A stretch of 64,000 nucleotides of DNA from Candidatus Gillettellia adelgis (lineage in GTDB: Bacteria; Pseudomonadota; Gammaproteobacteria; Enterobacterales; Enterobacteriaceae). The notes beneath the pieces were generated by a model. The model made no database searches, was not told the DNA's origin, and saw nothing but the letters and a program-made list of their open reading frames with translations. Location of the stretch: contig CP047043.1 in NCBI GenBank assembly GCA_020541285.1, positions 248,001 to 312,000 on the forward strand. Reading direction: 5' to 3'. The translations under genes and the position numbers were made by a program. This document shows, in pieces, positions 34,937 through 47,995 of this stretch; within the stretch, counting starts at the first letter, position 1; the number at the start of each line of letters is the position of its first letter.

Positions 34937-35920
34937 ATGCTATATATTGCAGAGTGGGTTGCCAATGCTAAAGCAGCGATAGAAGCCGCCCAAGATGTGA
35001 TGACCTTGGATGTAGTACGTGTGCATTACCTAGGTAAAAATGGTAATTTTACCTTAAAAATTAAGTCTCTGCGTGATATGCCGGCAGAAAAGCGTCCAGA
35101 AGCTAGTGCGATTGTCTATCAGGCAAAACGAGATGTACAAAATGCATTGAAAGCACGTCAAAATATACTGGAAACTGCAACACTAAACGAGTGTTTAGTT
35201 TCTGGAACTATTGATGTATCTCTACCAGGTCGTCGTATGGAAAATGGTGGGTTGCATCCAGTAACTCGTACCATTAATCGCATTGAAACTTTTTTTGCTG
35301 AATTAGGATTTTCTACAGCTACTGGACCAGAAATTGAAGATAACTATCATAACTTTGATGCATTAAATATTCCTTGGTATCACCCAGCACGTGCTGATTA
35401 CGATACATTTTGGTTTGATGATACGCGCCTGTTGCGTACTCAAACCTCTGGTGTACAAGTTCGAACGATGAAAAACCAACCACCTCCAATTCGTATGATT
35501 GCCTCGGGGCGTGTATATCGTAAAGATTATGATCAGATTCATACCCCCATGTTTCATCAAATAGAGGGGTTAATTGTTGATAAAGATATTAATCTTGCGA
35601 ACTTAAAAGGTATGTTACATGATTTTTTGAACAAGTTTTTTGAAAAAGAGTTACAGGTGCGTTTCCGTCCGTCTTACTTCCCATTTACAAAACCATCTGC
35701 AGAAATTGAGATTACAGATAAAAATGGAAAGTGGTTAGAAGTGCTAGGTTGTGGCATGGTTCATCCAAACGTTCTAAAAAATGTCGGCATTAATCCAGAG
35801 ATTCACTCTGGATTTGCCTTTGGAATGGGTGTAGAGCGTCTTACTATGTTACGTTACAGTGTTACTGATTTGCGGGCATTTTTCGAAAACGATGTACGTT
35901 TTCTTAAACAGTTTAAGTAA
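34937..35920 (+). CDS. pheS: Phenylalanyl-tRNA synthetase alpha subunit
   Basis: PheS is the catalytic subunit of the alpha2-beta2 PheRS. The product is 327 residues, as in E. coli, starting [18 protein letters not shown]. The N-terminal coiled coil (about 1-85) is followed by class II motifs: [18 protein letters not shown], motif 2 [33 protein letters not shown] and motif 3 [27 protein letters not shown] ribosome binding site fixes the start. pheT follows after 14 bases. Expression is probably controlled by the upstream attenuator. Confidence 0.97.
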   Translation: MLYIAEWVANAKAAIEAAQDVMTLDVVRVHYLGKNGNFTLKIKSLRDMPAEKRPEASAIVYQAKRDVQNALKARQNILETATLNECLVSGTIDVSLPGRRMENGGLHPVTRTINRIETFFAELGFSTATGPEIEDNYHNFDALNIPWYHPARADYDTFWFDDTRLLRTQTSGVQVRTMKNQPPPIRMIASGRVYRKDYDQIHTPMFHQIEGLIVDKDINLANLKGMLHDFLNKFFEKELQVRFRPSYFPFTKPSAEIEITDKNGKWLEVLGCGMVHPNVLKNVGINPEIHSGFAFGMGVERLTMLRYSVTDLRAFFENDVRFLKQFK

Positions 35921-35934
35921 GACAGGAGTATCAC

Positions 35935-38322
35935 ATGAAGTTTAGTGAACGCTGGTTGCGAGAGTGGATAAACCCTAAAATCAGCGTCGAAGCATTATGT
36001 AATCAGCTCACTATGGCTGGCTTAGAAGTAGCTAAGGTAAAGTCAGTTTCTGGTGTCTTTTGCGGTGTAAAAATAGGTGAAATAGTCAAATGTATGCAGC
36101 ATCGCAACGCTGATAAATTACGTATGACAAAAGTTAATATTGGCGGAGATCACTTGTTAGACATAGTGTGTGGCGCAAAAAACTGTCGTTCTGGCCTTAG
36201 AGTAGCAGTAGCTACTGTAGGTGCGATATTACCAGGTAATTTTAAAATCAAGGCGATCAAGTTGCGAGGCGAACTTTCTCAAGGTATGTTGTGTTCATTT
36301 ACTGAACTGGGTATTTTAAACGCCCATAACGGTATTATTGAATTATCACAAGATGCCCCAATTGGTACTGATATCCGTGACTATCTGCAACTATATGATA
36401 ATATAATTGAAATGAATGTGACGCCTAATCGTGCCGATTGCTTAGCTATTATTGGTATCGCACGTGATATAAGCGCGCTTAATAAAATGACATTTGCTGT
36501 TCCAAAAATAAGTCCGGTTATTGCTACTATTAATACTACGCTTCCTATTCGTGTTGACGCGTCACACGGATGTCCACGTTATCTTGGTCGTGTTATACAG
36601 GGAATTAGTATTAAAACTATTACGCCATTATGGATGCGTGAAAAACTCCGTCGTAGTTCTATTGCTTCTATTAATACAGTAGTCGATGTGATGAATTATG
36701 TATTACTAGAACTTGGTCAACCAATGCATGCCTTCGATCTAAAACGAATAAAAGGTGGTATTGTTGTCCGCATGGCTACAGAAGGAGAAACTTTGACGTT
36801 GCTAAATGGTAAGAAAACTCAATTAAATACTGATACCTTAGTAATCGCTGATCATGATAAAGTATTGGCGATAGCCGGTATTTTTGGTGGTGAGTTTTCT
36901 AGAATAAACAATAAAACTCAGGATGTGCTATTAGAGTGTGCGTTCTTCAGACCGACTGCGATCATCGGTCGTGCACGTCGATACGGTTTGCAGACCGATG
37001 CCTCTTTTCGTTACGAGCGTGGCGTAGATCCTGAGCTGCAATATCAAGCTATGGAGCGCGCCACCTGTCTTTTGATAGAGATTTGTGGTGGTCAGGCGGG
37101 TCCTGTGATCGATGTTACTAACATAATAACATTACCGAAACGCACGACTATTCAATTACGTCGTAAGAAACTAAATCGCTTGCTTGGATATATTGTGCCA
37201 AGCAAACAGGTGAGTGATATTCTTTCTCGTCTAGGTTGTCAGGTTATTGAGCAAGGCGATAGCTGGTTAGTAAATGCGCCTAGCTGGCGTTTTGATATAA
37301 AAATTGAAGAGGATCTAATAGAAGAAGTAGCACGTATTTATGGTTATAATAATGTTCCTAAAGTACCGGTGCACGCTGATCTTGTGATGCTTCAACACTG
37401 TGAGGCTGATTTAAAATTAGAGCGCGTAAAGACGCTGCTAGTAGATCACGGTTTTTACGAAGCGATTACTTATAGCTTTGTTGATCCTAAAGTACAAACA
37501 TTATTGCACCCGGATCAAGAAACATTGATTCTACCACATCCTATTTCAGTTGATATGTCAGTAATGCGATTGTCATTATACACAGGCCTTGTATCTTCAG
37601 TAGTATATAATCAGAATCGGCAGCAAACACGTCTGCGCCTGTTTGAAAGCGGCCTATGTTTTAAACCTGATGTTACAGCACATCTAGGTATTCGTCAGGA
37701 TATTATGCTTGCTGGTATAACGACTGGCCATACCTATGATAAACACTGGGACTTGGTAAGTCAGCCAGTTGATTTCTATGATTTAAAAGGGGAAGTGGAA
37801 TCTATTCTTGAATTGACTGGTAATGTGTCAGGCGTACAGTTTCGCGAGGAAGCTAATGCAGCGCTACATCCAGGGCAAAGGGCTGCAATTTATTTACACG
37901 GCACACGAATAGGTTGTATAGGCGTGATTCATCCAGAACTAGGTCGAAAATTAGATCTTAATGGTCGCACTGTGGTCTTCGAGCTGCAATGGGCGAAGAT
38001 AGCAAGCGCTATTTTACCTCAGGTAAAAGAGATTTCTCGTTTTCCGGAAAACCATCGGGATATTTCTATAGTTGTACCTGAAAATGTTGCTGTAGACGAT
38101 ATTTTAGCAGAATGTAAAAAGGTTAGCATCAATCAGATAATTGGCGTAAACTTATTTGATGTATATTGTGGGAGAGGTATAGCAAAGGGTTATAAGGGGT
38201 TAGCTATACATCTAATATTGCAGGACACAGCCGGTACATTAAAAGAAGCTGAGATAGCGGCTACCATTGCAAAGTGTGTAGAGTCTTTAAGACAGCGATT
38301 TCAAGCATCCTTGAGGGATTGA
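35935..38322 (+). CDS. pheT: Phenylalanyl-tRNA synthetase beta subunit
   Basis: PheT carries the tRNA-binding and editing functions of PheRS. The product is 795 residues, identical in length to E. coli PheT. In order it shows the N-terminal EMAP-like tRNA-binding domain ([16 protein letters not shown]...[10 protein letters not shown]), the B3/B4 editing region ([39 protein letters not shown]), B5 ([20 protein letters not shown]), the class II-like core and the C-terminal anticodon-binding domain ([18 protein letters not shown]). No internal decay is seen. Its last codons contain the ribosome binding site of ihfA. Confidence 0.97.
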   Translation: MKFSERWLREWINPKISVEALCNQLTMAGLEVAKVKSVSGVFCGVKIGEIVKCMQHRNADKLRMTKVNIGGDHLLDIVCGAKNCRSGLRVAVATVGAILPGNFKIKAIKLRGELSQGMLCSFTELGILNAHNGIIELSQDAPIGTDIRDYLQLYDNIIEMNVTPNRADCLAIIGIARDISALNKMTFAVPKISPVIATINTTLPIRVDASHGCPRYLGRVIQGISIKTITPLWMREKLRRSSIASINTVVDVMNYVLLELGQPMHAFDLKRIKGGIVVRMATEGETLTLLNGKKTQLNTDTLVIADHDKVLAIAGIFGGEFSRINNKTQDVLLECAFFRPTAIIGRARRYGLQTDASFRYERGVDPELQYQAMERATCLLIEICGGQAGPVIDVTNIITLPKRTTIQLRRKKLNRLLGYIVPSKQVSDILSRLGCQVIEQGDSWLVNAPSWRFDIKIEEDLIEEVARIYGYNNVPKVPVHADLVMLQHCEADLKLERVKTLLVDHGFYEAITYSFVDPKVQTLLHPDQETLILPHPISVDMSVMRLSLYTGLVSSVVYNQNRQQTRLRLFESGLCFKPDVTAHLGIRQDIMLAGITTGHTYDKHWDLVSQPVDFYDLKGEVESILELTGNVSGVQFREEANAALHPGQRAAIYLHGTRIGCIGVIHPELGRKLDLNGRTVVFELQWAKIASAILPQVKEISRFPENHRDISIVVPENVAVDDILAECKKVSINQIIGVNLFDVYCGRGIAKGYKGLAIHLILQDTAGTLKEAEIAATIAKCVESLRQRFQASLRD

Positions 38323-38326
38323 ACTT

Positions 38327-38629
38327 ATGGCGCTTACTAAAGCTAAAATGTCAGAATACTTGTTTAAAAAGCTTAGCCTGAGCAAACGGGATGCTAAAAA
38401 GTTAGTTGAACTCTTTTTTGAAGAGATGCGTCAGGCTCTTGAAAATGGCGAACAAGTAAAACTATCAGGTTTTGGTAACTTTGATTTGCGTAATAAAAAT
38501 CAACGTCCTGGGCGCAATCCTAAGACTGGTGTAGATATTCCGATTAAGGCCCGCCGCGTGGTCACCTTTCGTCCGGGTCAGAAGTTGAAAAATCAAGTAA
38601 AAAAGGGGGCCTTACAGAGTGAGCCATGA
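38327..38629 (+). CDS. ihfA: Integration host factor alpha subunit
   Basis: IhfA pairs with IhfB to form a sequence-specific DNA-bending protein of the nucleoid. The 100-residue product ([20 protein letters not shown]...) matches E. coli IhfA (99). It keeps the dimerisation core [14 protein letters not shown] and the DNA-bending beta arm [10 protein letters not shown] with its intercalating Pro. The ATG lies four bases after the pheT stop, with GAGGG inside pheT, so translation is coupled. It ends the thrS-ihfA block. The short C-terminal tail (KKGALQSEP) differs from E. coli, as is usual for this end. Confidence 0.96.
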   Translation: MALTKAKMSEYLFKKLSLSKRDAKKLVELFFEEMRQALENGEQVKLSGFGNFDLRNKNQRPGRNPKTGVDIPIKARRVVTFRPGQKLKNQVKKGALQSEP

Positions 38630-38831
38630 GAATATTCAATGTTAATTTCAGGTTTTTACCTTTAATTTTAATAAAATGAGGAGCCTGCTTACGTGAAAAT
38701 ATTGTAAAAGATTGATTGTTTTTTTAATTTATTTTATAAAAATATTTTGTATACTAATGTAGCTTGATTACTATAAATAATAACTATTAATATGTAACAT
38801 TAATAATTGTATTATAAATTATAGTAATAAT

Positions 38832-38855
38832 TACTCTTTCTTATTAGAAAGAGTA
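38832..38855. repeat. Perfect 10-base hairpin downstream of ihfA
   Basis: Arms 38832-38841 (TACTCTTTCT) and 38846-38855 are exact reverse complements with loop TATT, about 200 bases after the ihfA stop. It is followed 12 bases later by a second palindrome. It could mark the end of the thrS-ihfA transcript, but there is no T-run. Confidence 0.45.
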
Positions 38856-38867
38856 TAATGTTTATTG

Positions 38868-38893
38868 TATAAAATACATAAATGTATTTTATA
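38868..38893. repeat. Second palindrome downstream of ihfA
   Basis: Twelve-base arms TATAAAATACAT (38868-38879) and 38882-38893 flank two A residues, so the real stem would be about ten pairs. It is nearly all A-T. Together with the preceding hairpin it forms a tandem stem-loop unit in otherwise featureless DNA. Confidence 0.45.
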
Positions 38894-41800
38894 ATACTTG
38901 TAGCTGCTTAAGATAGTATATGCACTTTTTATCTTTACTTGATTAAATATACAATATTATTAAAAATAAGATTAATGTATTAAGAGTTAATCATAAAATA
39001 ATAAATGTCGTAGTTGGTTATCTAGAGAGCAGCGATCAATCACAGAGATAAATAGTAACACGTTCTAGAAGGATCACACTAGGCTATAAGAGCAGATTCT
39101 AGAATATACTTTTAATATTAGTAAGCTTATTATTTTTAGTAGTGCGACTTGAATATATAGCTAATGTAGCGAGACACGGATATGAAGTTTTAAGTTATAA
39201 CGTCACGGTTTTCTATTATTAGGAGATAGCATATGCGTCGGTACTCATTATAATATCATGCCGGATAGAGTACGTAATATAGCAATTTCTTATCATGTAT
39301 TAAAATCTGATCTATGTTTATAGCTAAACAGACTCAATTCCATTGCTATTAGTGGATCGGTTACTTTTACAACAGTATCATAAATTATTTATAGACGATA
39401 GTAATAAACAGAAATCCCAGCGCTTAGATATAACAGTAGCACTGTGTTATTAATGCAGTTTTTAGTCTTCAGATAGCCATAATTATATTATAATTAGCAT
39501 ATTACCGAAATTGAATATTTCTTGCCATGTCTGAGTAAAATGATATAATTGTAGAATTACAGGTGAATAATACTTTTTATTAACTGACTAATTTATTTTT
39601 ACCATGATACCTGAAAATTGTTTGTGACAAGTATTTCTCTGCGATATATAGTGTTGACTATGATATCTATTTGTAATAGAATCTATCAGGTATAAAGATT
39701 TTACTAATTTATATTGCTAGATTATGCATATCTAGGAGAGAAGTTATCATTATTATTTACCTCTATCTATAGTAACTGCTTCATAGCATAACCTTTTTAT
39801 AGACTAGGCTGCTTCACAATTTACTAGTATGGTTTGATACGAAATATATAAGCAACGCCTCTTTATTTTTATAAAGATGCTCTGTGTGTTTATTTCAGCA
39901 ATAAGGCATCGGTAGTCATGTTGATATATAATAAGCAGACTAGTTTTTTGAATGCACTATTGTTAAATATTAGTAACTAACTCATATCTATAAATTATCT
40001 AACTAAGACTATACCTGATTATCATACTTAGTGATCACAGGCGATTTAAACAAATAATCGACAATATTTTATCAGTTTAGACGCGGATAGACAAAATTCC
40101 TAGAATACGTTATGCGTAGTATGTGTATATGGTGTTTTAACGTTAAAATCTATAATACTGTCATAGTGCTTCAATCTTATTGATAAGATTATTTTGTTTT
40201 TCTAAAAATCAATAAGCAACCATGGCTATATGTGATATGCTAGTTAATATTAATAGGTTACACTGTATCGCTATAAACACAAATACTTTATAGTAATTTA
40301 TTTTTTAATACCTCGGCAATCAGTACAATTGAGATTAATGTACGCTACATTAAAAGATAATTTATAAACCCCTAATATGACTGAATCTAGTGGGTTAACT
40401 TAGTGTATTATTTTAGTCATCTTCTTAATGCTTGTGCTGTCTTACTTATTTATCTTTATAGCCATTATAAGTGGCACTTTATATCCGCTATGTCTACCAA
40501 TCGCTTAGTACCTACTAAGCTTTTTTTAAACAGACGATGATACGATGTACATCTTTTTCTTTATGTAATTTTTTACCTTATCATGTATAGTTTTATAGAG
40601 ATCATCCTATTAAGATATTCATCTACTGTATTTTTAACAAAACTGACGTTTGTGTATTTTATTTAATTTATTTAACAGTTCTTCAACAATAATTTCACTA
40701 TACGTAAATAGAAGAAATGATGTAAGCAATCATCTGGATTGATCAATTTAGTCAGCTATTCAGAGTTATATGAATTCACGGAGGTTAGTTATAATTTCTA
40801 AGTCGTTTTACTGATATCGATGATTAAAATTGTAATACCTTTTTCTTAAGTATTGTATATTTAGTATTGAGTTTGATCTTTTAGTTTTATACATTGGAAT
40901 ATATGTATATCTTATGTAGTTAAATGGTCTGTATAAGTTGTAGGTAGCGATATTTATTAACCTTATGTTTCGTAGTAAGTTTTTATTTTTAGCACCTGCA
41001 GATGGCGTATGCCATACGCTATACGATGTTTGTATTATTGTAGTTACGCGCTAATTAATTTAGTCTGAGTGACAAGTAAAAATGAAGTCAGTGTTTTTCA
41101 TAAAACATTCAGAAACGTTCTAATGTTAATAATAACATTAAATAATGCAAACAAATGCTTCTTAAGAATGATACTACTATGATAGTATACTAAGTACTAC
41201 ATTGCACAGGTCTGTTAAGATAGAATCTACAGATATGAAATAGTATCAATTAACTTACAATCTAAAATAAAAATAAAAGTCAGTAAGTTTGAGTTTCATA
41301 CGACCCCTGTCAGTGAGCACCATAAAACTAATTACCTAAAAGAATAAAGAGTTTAATTGATGCAGTCAGATCATTCTTAAGCAGTTATGTTGGTTGGTAA
41401 AAGCTAATTATCTTGCATGTACGTGTGTTATGTATTCAGTGTAATAAACAAACTAATATAGTTTGGAGAGATGCGTTGTTTTAGTGATCGCCTATAGGCA
41501 TGATATATTCAATCATTATCAATGATACTGCATAGTCCTTACATATAAGATGATTTCTCTATCATATACATCATACATTTAATGATCGGTGGTTGGTTTT
41601 TTAGGTATCATATGATAATAAAATATTATATCTGTTCACGGATTTTCATAGTTACCAATTCTATCGGTAACCATCTCATAAAATCACTATAAGGAAGTAA
41701 TCACTACGATATTACGGTTGAGACGTAGCACTACTATTATGGTTATTGTTAGACAATCTACACTCACATTTTGTGATAAGTAATAGCAGTATTTGTTTTA

Positions 41801-44800
41801 TCGAATAAAGTGACACATAAAAACAGACACGATTATATTATCGTGAGTGGTGTCTGATATACTGTCGAAAATTATAAGATATTTTACATAGTAAAAGATG
41901 TATGCACGTTTTTCTCTATAATAAAAAGTAAGGTAATAACGAATTATATGTTCAGTCTTCTTTTTGGGGGTTATTATGAGAAATTCCTAAACTAACTGTT
42001 TGGTATTACATGAATAAGATATTATTGTGGTTATCGGTATCTGTTCAGAGTGTTATGCCTTGTATATATGCACACCATTAATCAATAAGTGCTTACAAGT
42101 TTAATGATAAGGCAGGCTTGCATATTTGGAATTATCACTTTAGAAGGTTAATATTAATGGTTAATTTTTAACACAGTGAAGATTATAAATTCAGTTAGAT
42201 GCTGATGTTTTAAACGTCCTCACCAACTAGTTAGTGAAATTTTTCAGCTATAGACGCAGGATGGTAAGCTAATAAGAAGTGCCCAGTAGCAGTGTATATA
42301 GATTTAGTAGCTATATTGTCAAGACAATAAAATAGTTGTAATATAGTAGTGTACACGATGCATATAGAAGTGATTGATATAATTTTATTACTGAGATTTT
42401 ATTAGCAATAGCAAAGATATAATGATGGGCGGTACTGAATTGTGTTAGATGATCAAGTGATCTTGGTAAGATCATCATGATTATTGGTAAACTATATTAC
42501 GCATACGATTTTCTTGGGCGTACGGATCGACTAAAGACTAAATTAATGTAAAGGATGACAAGTAAAGTTGATACAAGCAACATAAGATATATGTTTATCT
42601 GTTTTGTATTGTTTTGATTTCATAAAAGTATTAATATTGACGGACGATAAATAAAATTCGCTATACTCAGCTAATCTATACAATACTCTAAGGTAATAAT
42701 GAAGCGGAACCGCACTGATTATGCATTAGATTTTTTTAAAAATTTATTAGCTGTACATTAATCATATAACATTTATGATATTGACGTGGTCAACGATGAT
42801 CTTTCATGCATTTTAGTTTGATATTTAACGTTGGCATAATAGTCTTGTTAATGTTTATGCAGAACGATTTATATTGTGTTAATAGTATGAACATTTCATT
42901 TCAGTGTTTGAAACGTACTAAATCTAATAAACGCTTTATAGCCAATAAAGCTGGAAGATAGCTGTTTTTTACATTAAAACTACTGAATTCACAGATTAGT
43001 TCAATAGTCAATTATTCTTTAATGAGCCTTAAATCAGCTCGATCGTCAAATCTCTCTAGTATGCTAGTAGTCTGAATCATTACAGTAATCTTATTGATAA
43101 TACAGTAAATTCGACGTCAGGGTCTCTTTTATCTGTTAGCAGTTCTGGAATCGTGATTGATTCAATCAGTTAAGCTTAACTTGGTTCTGATGATTATCTG
43201 TAGAGCTAAACTTTTAGAATGATTTCTTTTAAGTAAAAATATACAGTGTTTTTATGAAAATAATTTTTAAAAAATTACACGTTTGAGTATTATTGTATTA
43301 ACTTTAATGAAAACCAGAACTGGTGTAGCTGACAGTGATAGTTAGCGCAAGGCTGGAAGATTAGTGTATATGAGTAGAGTCTAGAATGATTTTTCTAAGT
43401 ATAAATATAATATCTAAGCTTTTTGTAGTATTGTCCAAGATAAGTTATTATTTTCGATTTTCCTTATGTTTTATAATTACAGTATTGATAACGCTTTGTA
43501 TAAAGCATCATATTTAATGCGGTCATTTTAATAAAACGTTCTTATTAATATTTTTTCTGCGAGCACCTAGTTTGCTCTTGCTGTATCTGATACTGAGTTA
43601 AGCGATGTCAAAACAGTGCCTTATTTTTAGTAATCGCATAGTTATAAAGGTGAAAACATAAACATAAGAAAATGGTTAATATATATTTTTAATAGCAAAG
43701 ATCTTGCTGTAATCTTAACCTAAAATAAAGCCTAGCAACTAATACTAATCTATAGTCATAAAAAATCTTACTGATAGCTTAAAACATTCGAATATAAAGA
43801 ATAATGCAGTGTAATGTAGCTTACAATATTATAGGTCTTCTAATTAATTCAGATGCTTACTCTTTCTGCATTGCAACTTAGTGTGCTCTTGATATTGGAA
43901 AGTCGGTAATTATTGCAACTAAATAATGTTATCTTATATAATCTGTTTACTAATTCAGTAAATTCTATTATGCATTGGATATCAATATGTCTATTATAAT
44001 AAGAATGAAGTAGAGATATAGTATTCATGTTGTAATAGATGATCAATAAATATATTGCACCTAATCTCTCGGCAGTCAATCATAAATATTTTCTGACTTT
44101 ATCTGAAGGCTAATAAAGTGCTAAGTTATCTAGTTATTATACACGTAACACTATAAGTTATATATATTAGCGTTTTTTAATTACATTAGTGATGCATTAA
44201 CGTATATTTTTAAAATTTACTATATTATTTTATTTTATAATATAAATAATTAAGAATATTTTATTCACTATAAAATGATTAATTTTTAGTGGTAAGTTTT
44301 CTTTTTAAGAATAAACTATTTAACATTTCTTTAGAAGAAAAAATCCTAAATCGTTTTTATTAAAAAGGTTATAATATAAAACAATTATAACATAATAGCG
44401 ATATTATTATATTTTAAGTACTATACTTTAACATGATTGTTGCAGCGCTTCCTTTCATGGGTTTTCTTTGCTTCGGTATCTCATTAAGTATATCCATGAT
44501 AGTCAACTAAAATCTCAACATAGAAGTTCAAAAGAACCATGTGAGTGTGGTGTAGTAGGCTGTGGCCGTATGAATAGTTTTGCGAGTGATTGCTTACAAA
44601 ATACTAACTTCTATTGCGTTAGTTAATGGATAATTGATATCCGATGTATCTTACTAGGTATGAATGAAAACTTTATTGTAAAAGTTTTAATAAAACACTA
44701 TTTAGTATATTTAGAATTATACTGTATAATAAAATAGTAGGTATTATTGTGCCACATATAACAATAAAACAGAAAGTTGGGGTAATGTGCCAGCTAAATT

Positions 44801-46534
44801 AATTTGATTATATGGCTGCTCCAACGATAGATAAAGTTTTGTGTATGACTAGCTCTGTTATAGAAAAGAGTTAAATAGTAAAATTTTTATTTTATAACTT
44901 ATAGACATATGAACTAAATAATATATCTATTACAATGATGTGTAAATATAATGTAATTAATACTAACACCTAAATTATTTATTATAAATAAGCGGATTAT
45001 GCAATGAAGAAACAGATCATTACTGCTTCCTAGTTTAAGTTATGATTTTATAGTCATTACGAGAGACTAGATGATTTTATTTTATTATTAACCTAAAGTC
45101 TGCACATATATTGAATATAGTGATGATAAAAATCATATATTAAAAAAATTTACAATAATTCTACTGCACTTTACTATCATTGGTATTGTAAAACATAACA
45201 TGTATCAGAGATCTTTCTCTGAAATTGAGTAAAATTATTATATATGCTTCATACTTGTTACTAGAAGTTCAGGTATACAACTGTAAGTAAATAGCATAGA
45301 TCGCAACGATTATTTATCAGTCTATATTTTATATGAGGTAATATTCATACTGTACTTACAGATTTTTCGATGGATGTAGAAGATTATTGATTTGTCGTAA
45401 AAGACTACATACAAATTTTGCATTTCAAATATTCTGATGTGTTGAAGTATTTTTGGAATTTTGCTGAATCTAATGATATTAATATTGCTTAGCTTACTAG
45501 TTAATGACACTGTAAATTACAGTTATTATTACTTACTTTATTAATCACCTATCTCAATGTTAACATCGTTACTTCATCAGACTTGGCTATATTATATAAC
45601 TTTGATTAACGGTGGAGAAAATCAGAAGTTTTAGTACGTGTGGATTCCTGCTGTTGTTTATAAAATGACATCTAAGAGTTAGTACTTGTTACATTCATGA
45701 GTTAGTTAGTTATCTAACCAACTATTTTAACTTTGCGCTTTACAAGATGCAGTAAGCGCACCTTTCCTGTTACTAAAATAACTTGCTAGCATTCTCAGAT
45801 CTCTGACCAGAGCATGTTATATTTTTTATATAGTATGTAATTTATTAGAGGTTAGTTATGCTATTCTATAAGAAGCAGACACTTTAAGAGATATAAAAAT
45901 CTAGGATATCAGTATGAATTGATATTACATTGTAATCTATGTATCAACTGCTAAAGTTTCTAAGTGACTCTCAGATGAAGGATCACATAATTTTCTAAGC
46001 TTGTGCTCGTTATAATAAAACATTATTAAAACTTATTTATCAGTATTATCTGTATTGATAGTTAGTTGAGTTATTTTATTTTAAATATAGAAGTTAATAT
46101 TCTTATTGAAGTAACTATAGGAGTGTAAGAAGAGAATCTTACTCAATTTAGATGAAAACATTTAGTACTTATTGTAAAGCAGTGCACGTGGTGGATTGTT
46201 ATACACAGTAGACTAAATATATCTGCCTCGTAGAAATATGTTGTATCTAGCGTCCTCCAACTTACATGCTGTAGCTGTGATAATTTAAAGATATTTTATT
46301 ATCTTTTTAATCGACATATCTTGTCCGTGAAAATCGCCTACCGTTTCCTCTAATCATACCTCACATTTTTCTAAATAGTCTTAATGAAAAGGTTGCTCTA
46401 GTTATATAAAATCTACAATTTTGCTTGCCTTAATGTCATTATATTTGCACAGCATCAATGCTGAGAAAAGTTTTTCATTTTGTACTTTATGCGTACACAT
46501 GTTGTGTATGACGGGTAAACGGGGTTTCAGTCTT

Positions 46535-47995
46535 ATGCAAACATTTTATATTGTTATTAATTGGCTGATCGTATTCGGTTACTGGCTGCTTATTGCAGGG
46601 GTAACGTTGCGTATTGTAATGAAACGCCGTGCAGTACCTTCGTCAATGGCTTGGTTATTAGTAATTTATATTCTGCCGCTTGTTGGTATTATTGCATATT
46701 TATCATTTGGTGAATTACATTTGGGTAGTCGTCGCGCTGAACGAGCTAAAGCAATGTGGCCTTCTACCGCTAATAGGTTGCATAAACTTAAGAAAAGTCG
46801 GAGAATCTTTGCGACAAAGTATAGTTTAGTCGCTAAACCTTTATTTCAACTCTGCGATCGCCGACAAGGCATTAATGGTGTTAAAGGTAATCAGATGAAA
46901 TTATTTACAACTACAACTGAAACACTAAAAACACTAATTTGTGATATTAGCTTAGCTCGAAATAATATTAATATAGTTTTTTATATTTGGTTGCCTGGTG
47001 GTCTAGTGGATCAGGTAGCTGAATCGCTAATCTCTGCAGCAAACCGTGGTGTACAGTGCCGTTTAATGCTCGACTCTGCTGGCAGCTTACAGTTTTTCCG
47101 TAGTCCTTATCCTAACATGATGCAGCGCGCCGGAATCAAAGTAGTTGAAGCGCTGAAGGTTAATTTATTACGCGTTTTTCTGCGCCGTATGGATTTACGC
47201 CAGCATCGTAAAGTGATACTTATTGATAACTATATTGCTTATACGGGCAGCATGAATATGGTTGATCCACATTACTTTAAACAGGATGCTGGAGTAGGTC
47301 AATGGATTGACTTAATGGCACGTATGGAAGGTCCGGTCGCTACTACTCTGGGTATCGTGTATGCTTGTGATTGGGAAATTGAAACAGGAAAACGTATTTT
47401 TCTGCCACCGCCAGATGTTAACATCATGCCTTGCGAACAAGAAAATGGCCACACTATTCAAGTTATTGCCTCTGGACCTGGCTTTCCGGAAGAGTTAATC
47501 CATCAAGCACTACTAACGGCTGTATATTCAGCTCGTGAGCAGCTTGTTATGACTACGCCATATTTTGTACCAAGTGATGATTTATTGCACGCTATCTGCA
47601 CCGCAGCTTTACGGGGGGTAGCGGTAAGTATTATCGTGCCACGTGATAATGATTCTATGATGGTACGCTGGGCTAGTCGGGCATTTTTTTCTGAGTTATT
47701 TGAAGCTGGGGTGAACGTTTACCAGTTTACCGGTGGACTCTTACATACTAAGAGTGTTTTGGTAGATGGTCAACTGAGCTTGATCGGTACTGTGAACCTT
47801 GATATGCGAAGTCTTTGGTTAAATTTTGAAATTACATTGGTGATTGATGATAATGAGTTTGGTAGCGATCTAGCCTGCGTGCAAAAAGACTATATTGCGC
47901 ATGCAACGTTGCTGAGTGCTAAGGAGTGGAAAAATCGACCATTTTGGCACCGATTATGTGAGCGGCTCTTCTACTTTTTCAGTCCATTTTTATAA
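46535..47995 (+). CDS. clsA: Cardiolipin synthase A
   Basis: ClsA joins two phosphatidylglycerols to make cardiolipin and glycerol in the inner membrane. The product from ATG 46535 is 486 residues, exactly the E. coli length, starting [17 protein letters not shown]. Two N-terminal membrane segments (about 5-25 and 37-57) are followed by two phospholipase-D HKD motifs: His224 in [19 protein letters not shown] and His404 in [19 protein letters not shown]. The open frame extends upstream to 46421, but that extension has no counterpart in the family. No convincing ribosome binding site is seen at 46535 (only a GGGG 15 bases before). The gene is isolated; its E. coli neighbours (kch, yciU, opp) are absent. 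Confidence 0.95.
   Translation: MQTFYIVINWLIVFGYWLLIAGVTLRIVMKRRAVPSSMAWLLVIYILPLVGIIAYLSFGELHLGSRRAERAKAMWPSTANRLHKLKKSRRIFATKYSLVAKPLFQLCDRRQGINGVKGNQMKLFTTTTETLKTLICDISLARNNINIVFYIWLPGGLVDQVAESLISAANRGVQCRLMLDSAGSLQFFRSPYPNMMQRAGIKVVEALKVNLLRVFLRRMDLRQHRKVILIDNYIAYTGSMNMVDPHYFKQDAGVGQWIDLMARMEGPVATTLGIVYACDWEIETGKRIFLPPPDVNIMPCEQENGHTIQVIASGPGFPEELIHQALLTAVYSAREQLVMTTPYFVPSDDLLHAICTAALRGVAVSIIVPRDNDSMMVRWASRAFFSELFEAGVNVYQFTGGLLHTKSVLVDGQLSLIGTVNLDMRSLWLNFEITLVIDDNEFGSDLACVQKDYIAHATLLSAKEWKNRPFWHRLCERLFYFFSPFL

Larger units (their letters stand above)
38630..46534. other. 7.9 kb non-coding stretch between ihfA and clsA
   Basis: This is the longest gap of the window. In E. coli btuC, btuE, btuD and nlpC follow ihfA; none is recognisable. 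Two minus-strand frames (43849-44079 and 45322-45510) have no family resemblance and chance-like composition. Two adjacent inverted repeats (38832-38893) follow ihfA and may end its transcript. No tRNA-like cloverleaf, insertion sequence or long repeat was seen. clsA and ihfA are not neighbours in E. coli, so a rearrangement junction must lie inside. Confidence 0.65.

Noticed and set aside
43849-45510. Minus-strand frames at 43849-44079 and 45322-45510
   Set aside because: No recognisable family, isolated in gene-free DNA, no start signals.
46421-46534. N-terminal extension of clsA from 46421
   Set aside because: The 38 extra residues have no counterpart in ClsA. The ATG at 46535 gives the exact E. 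coli length.
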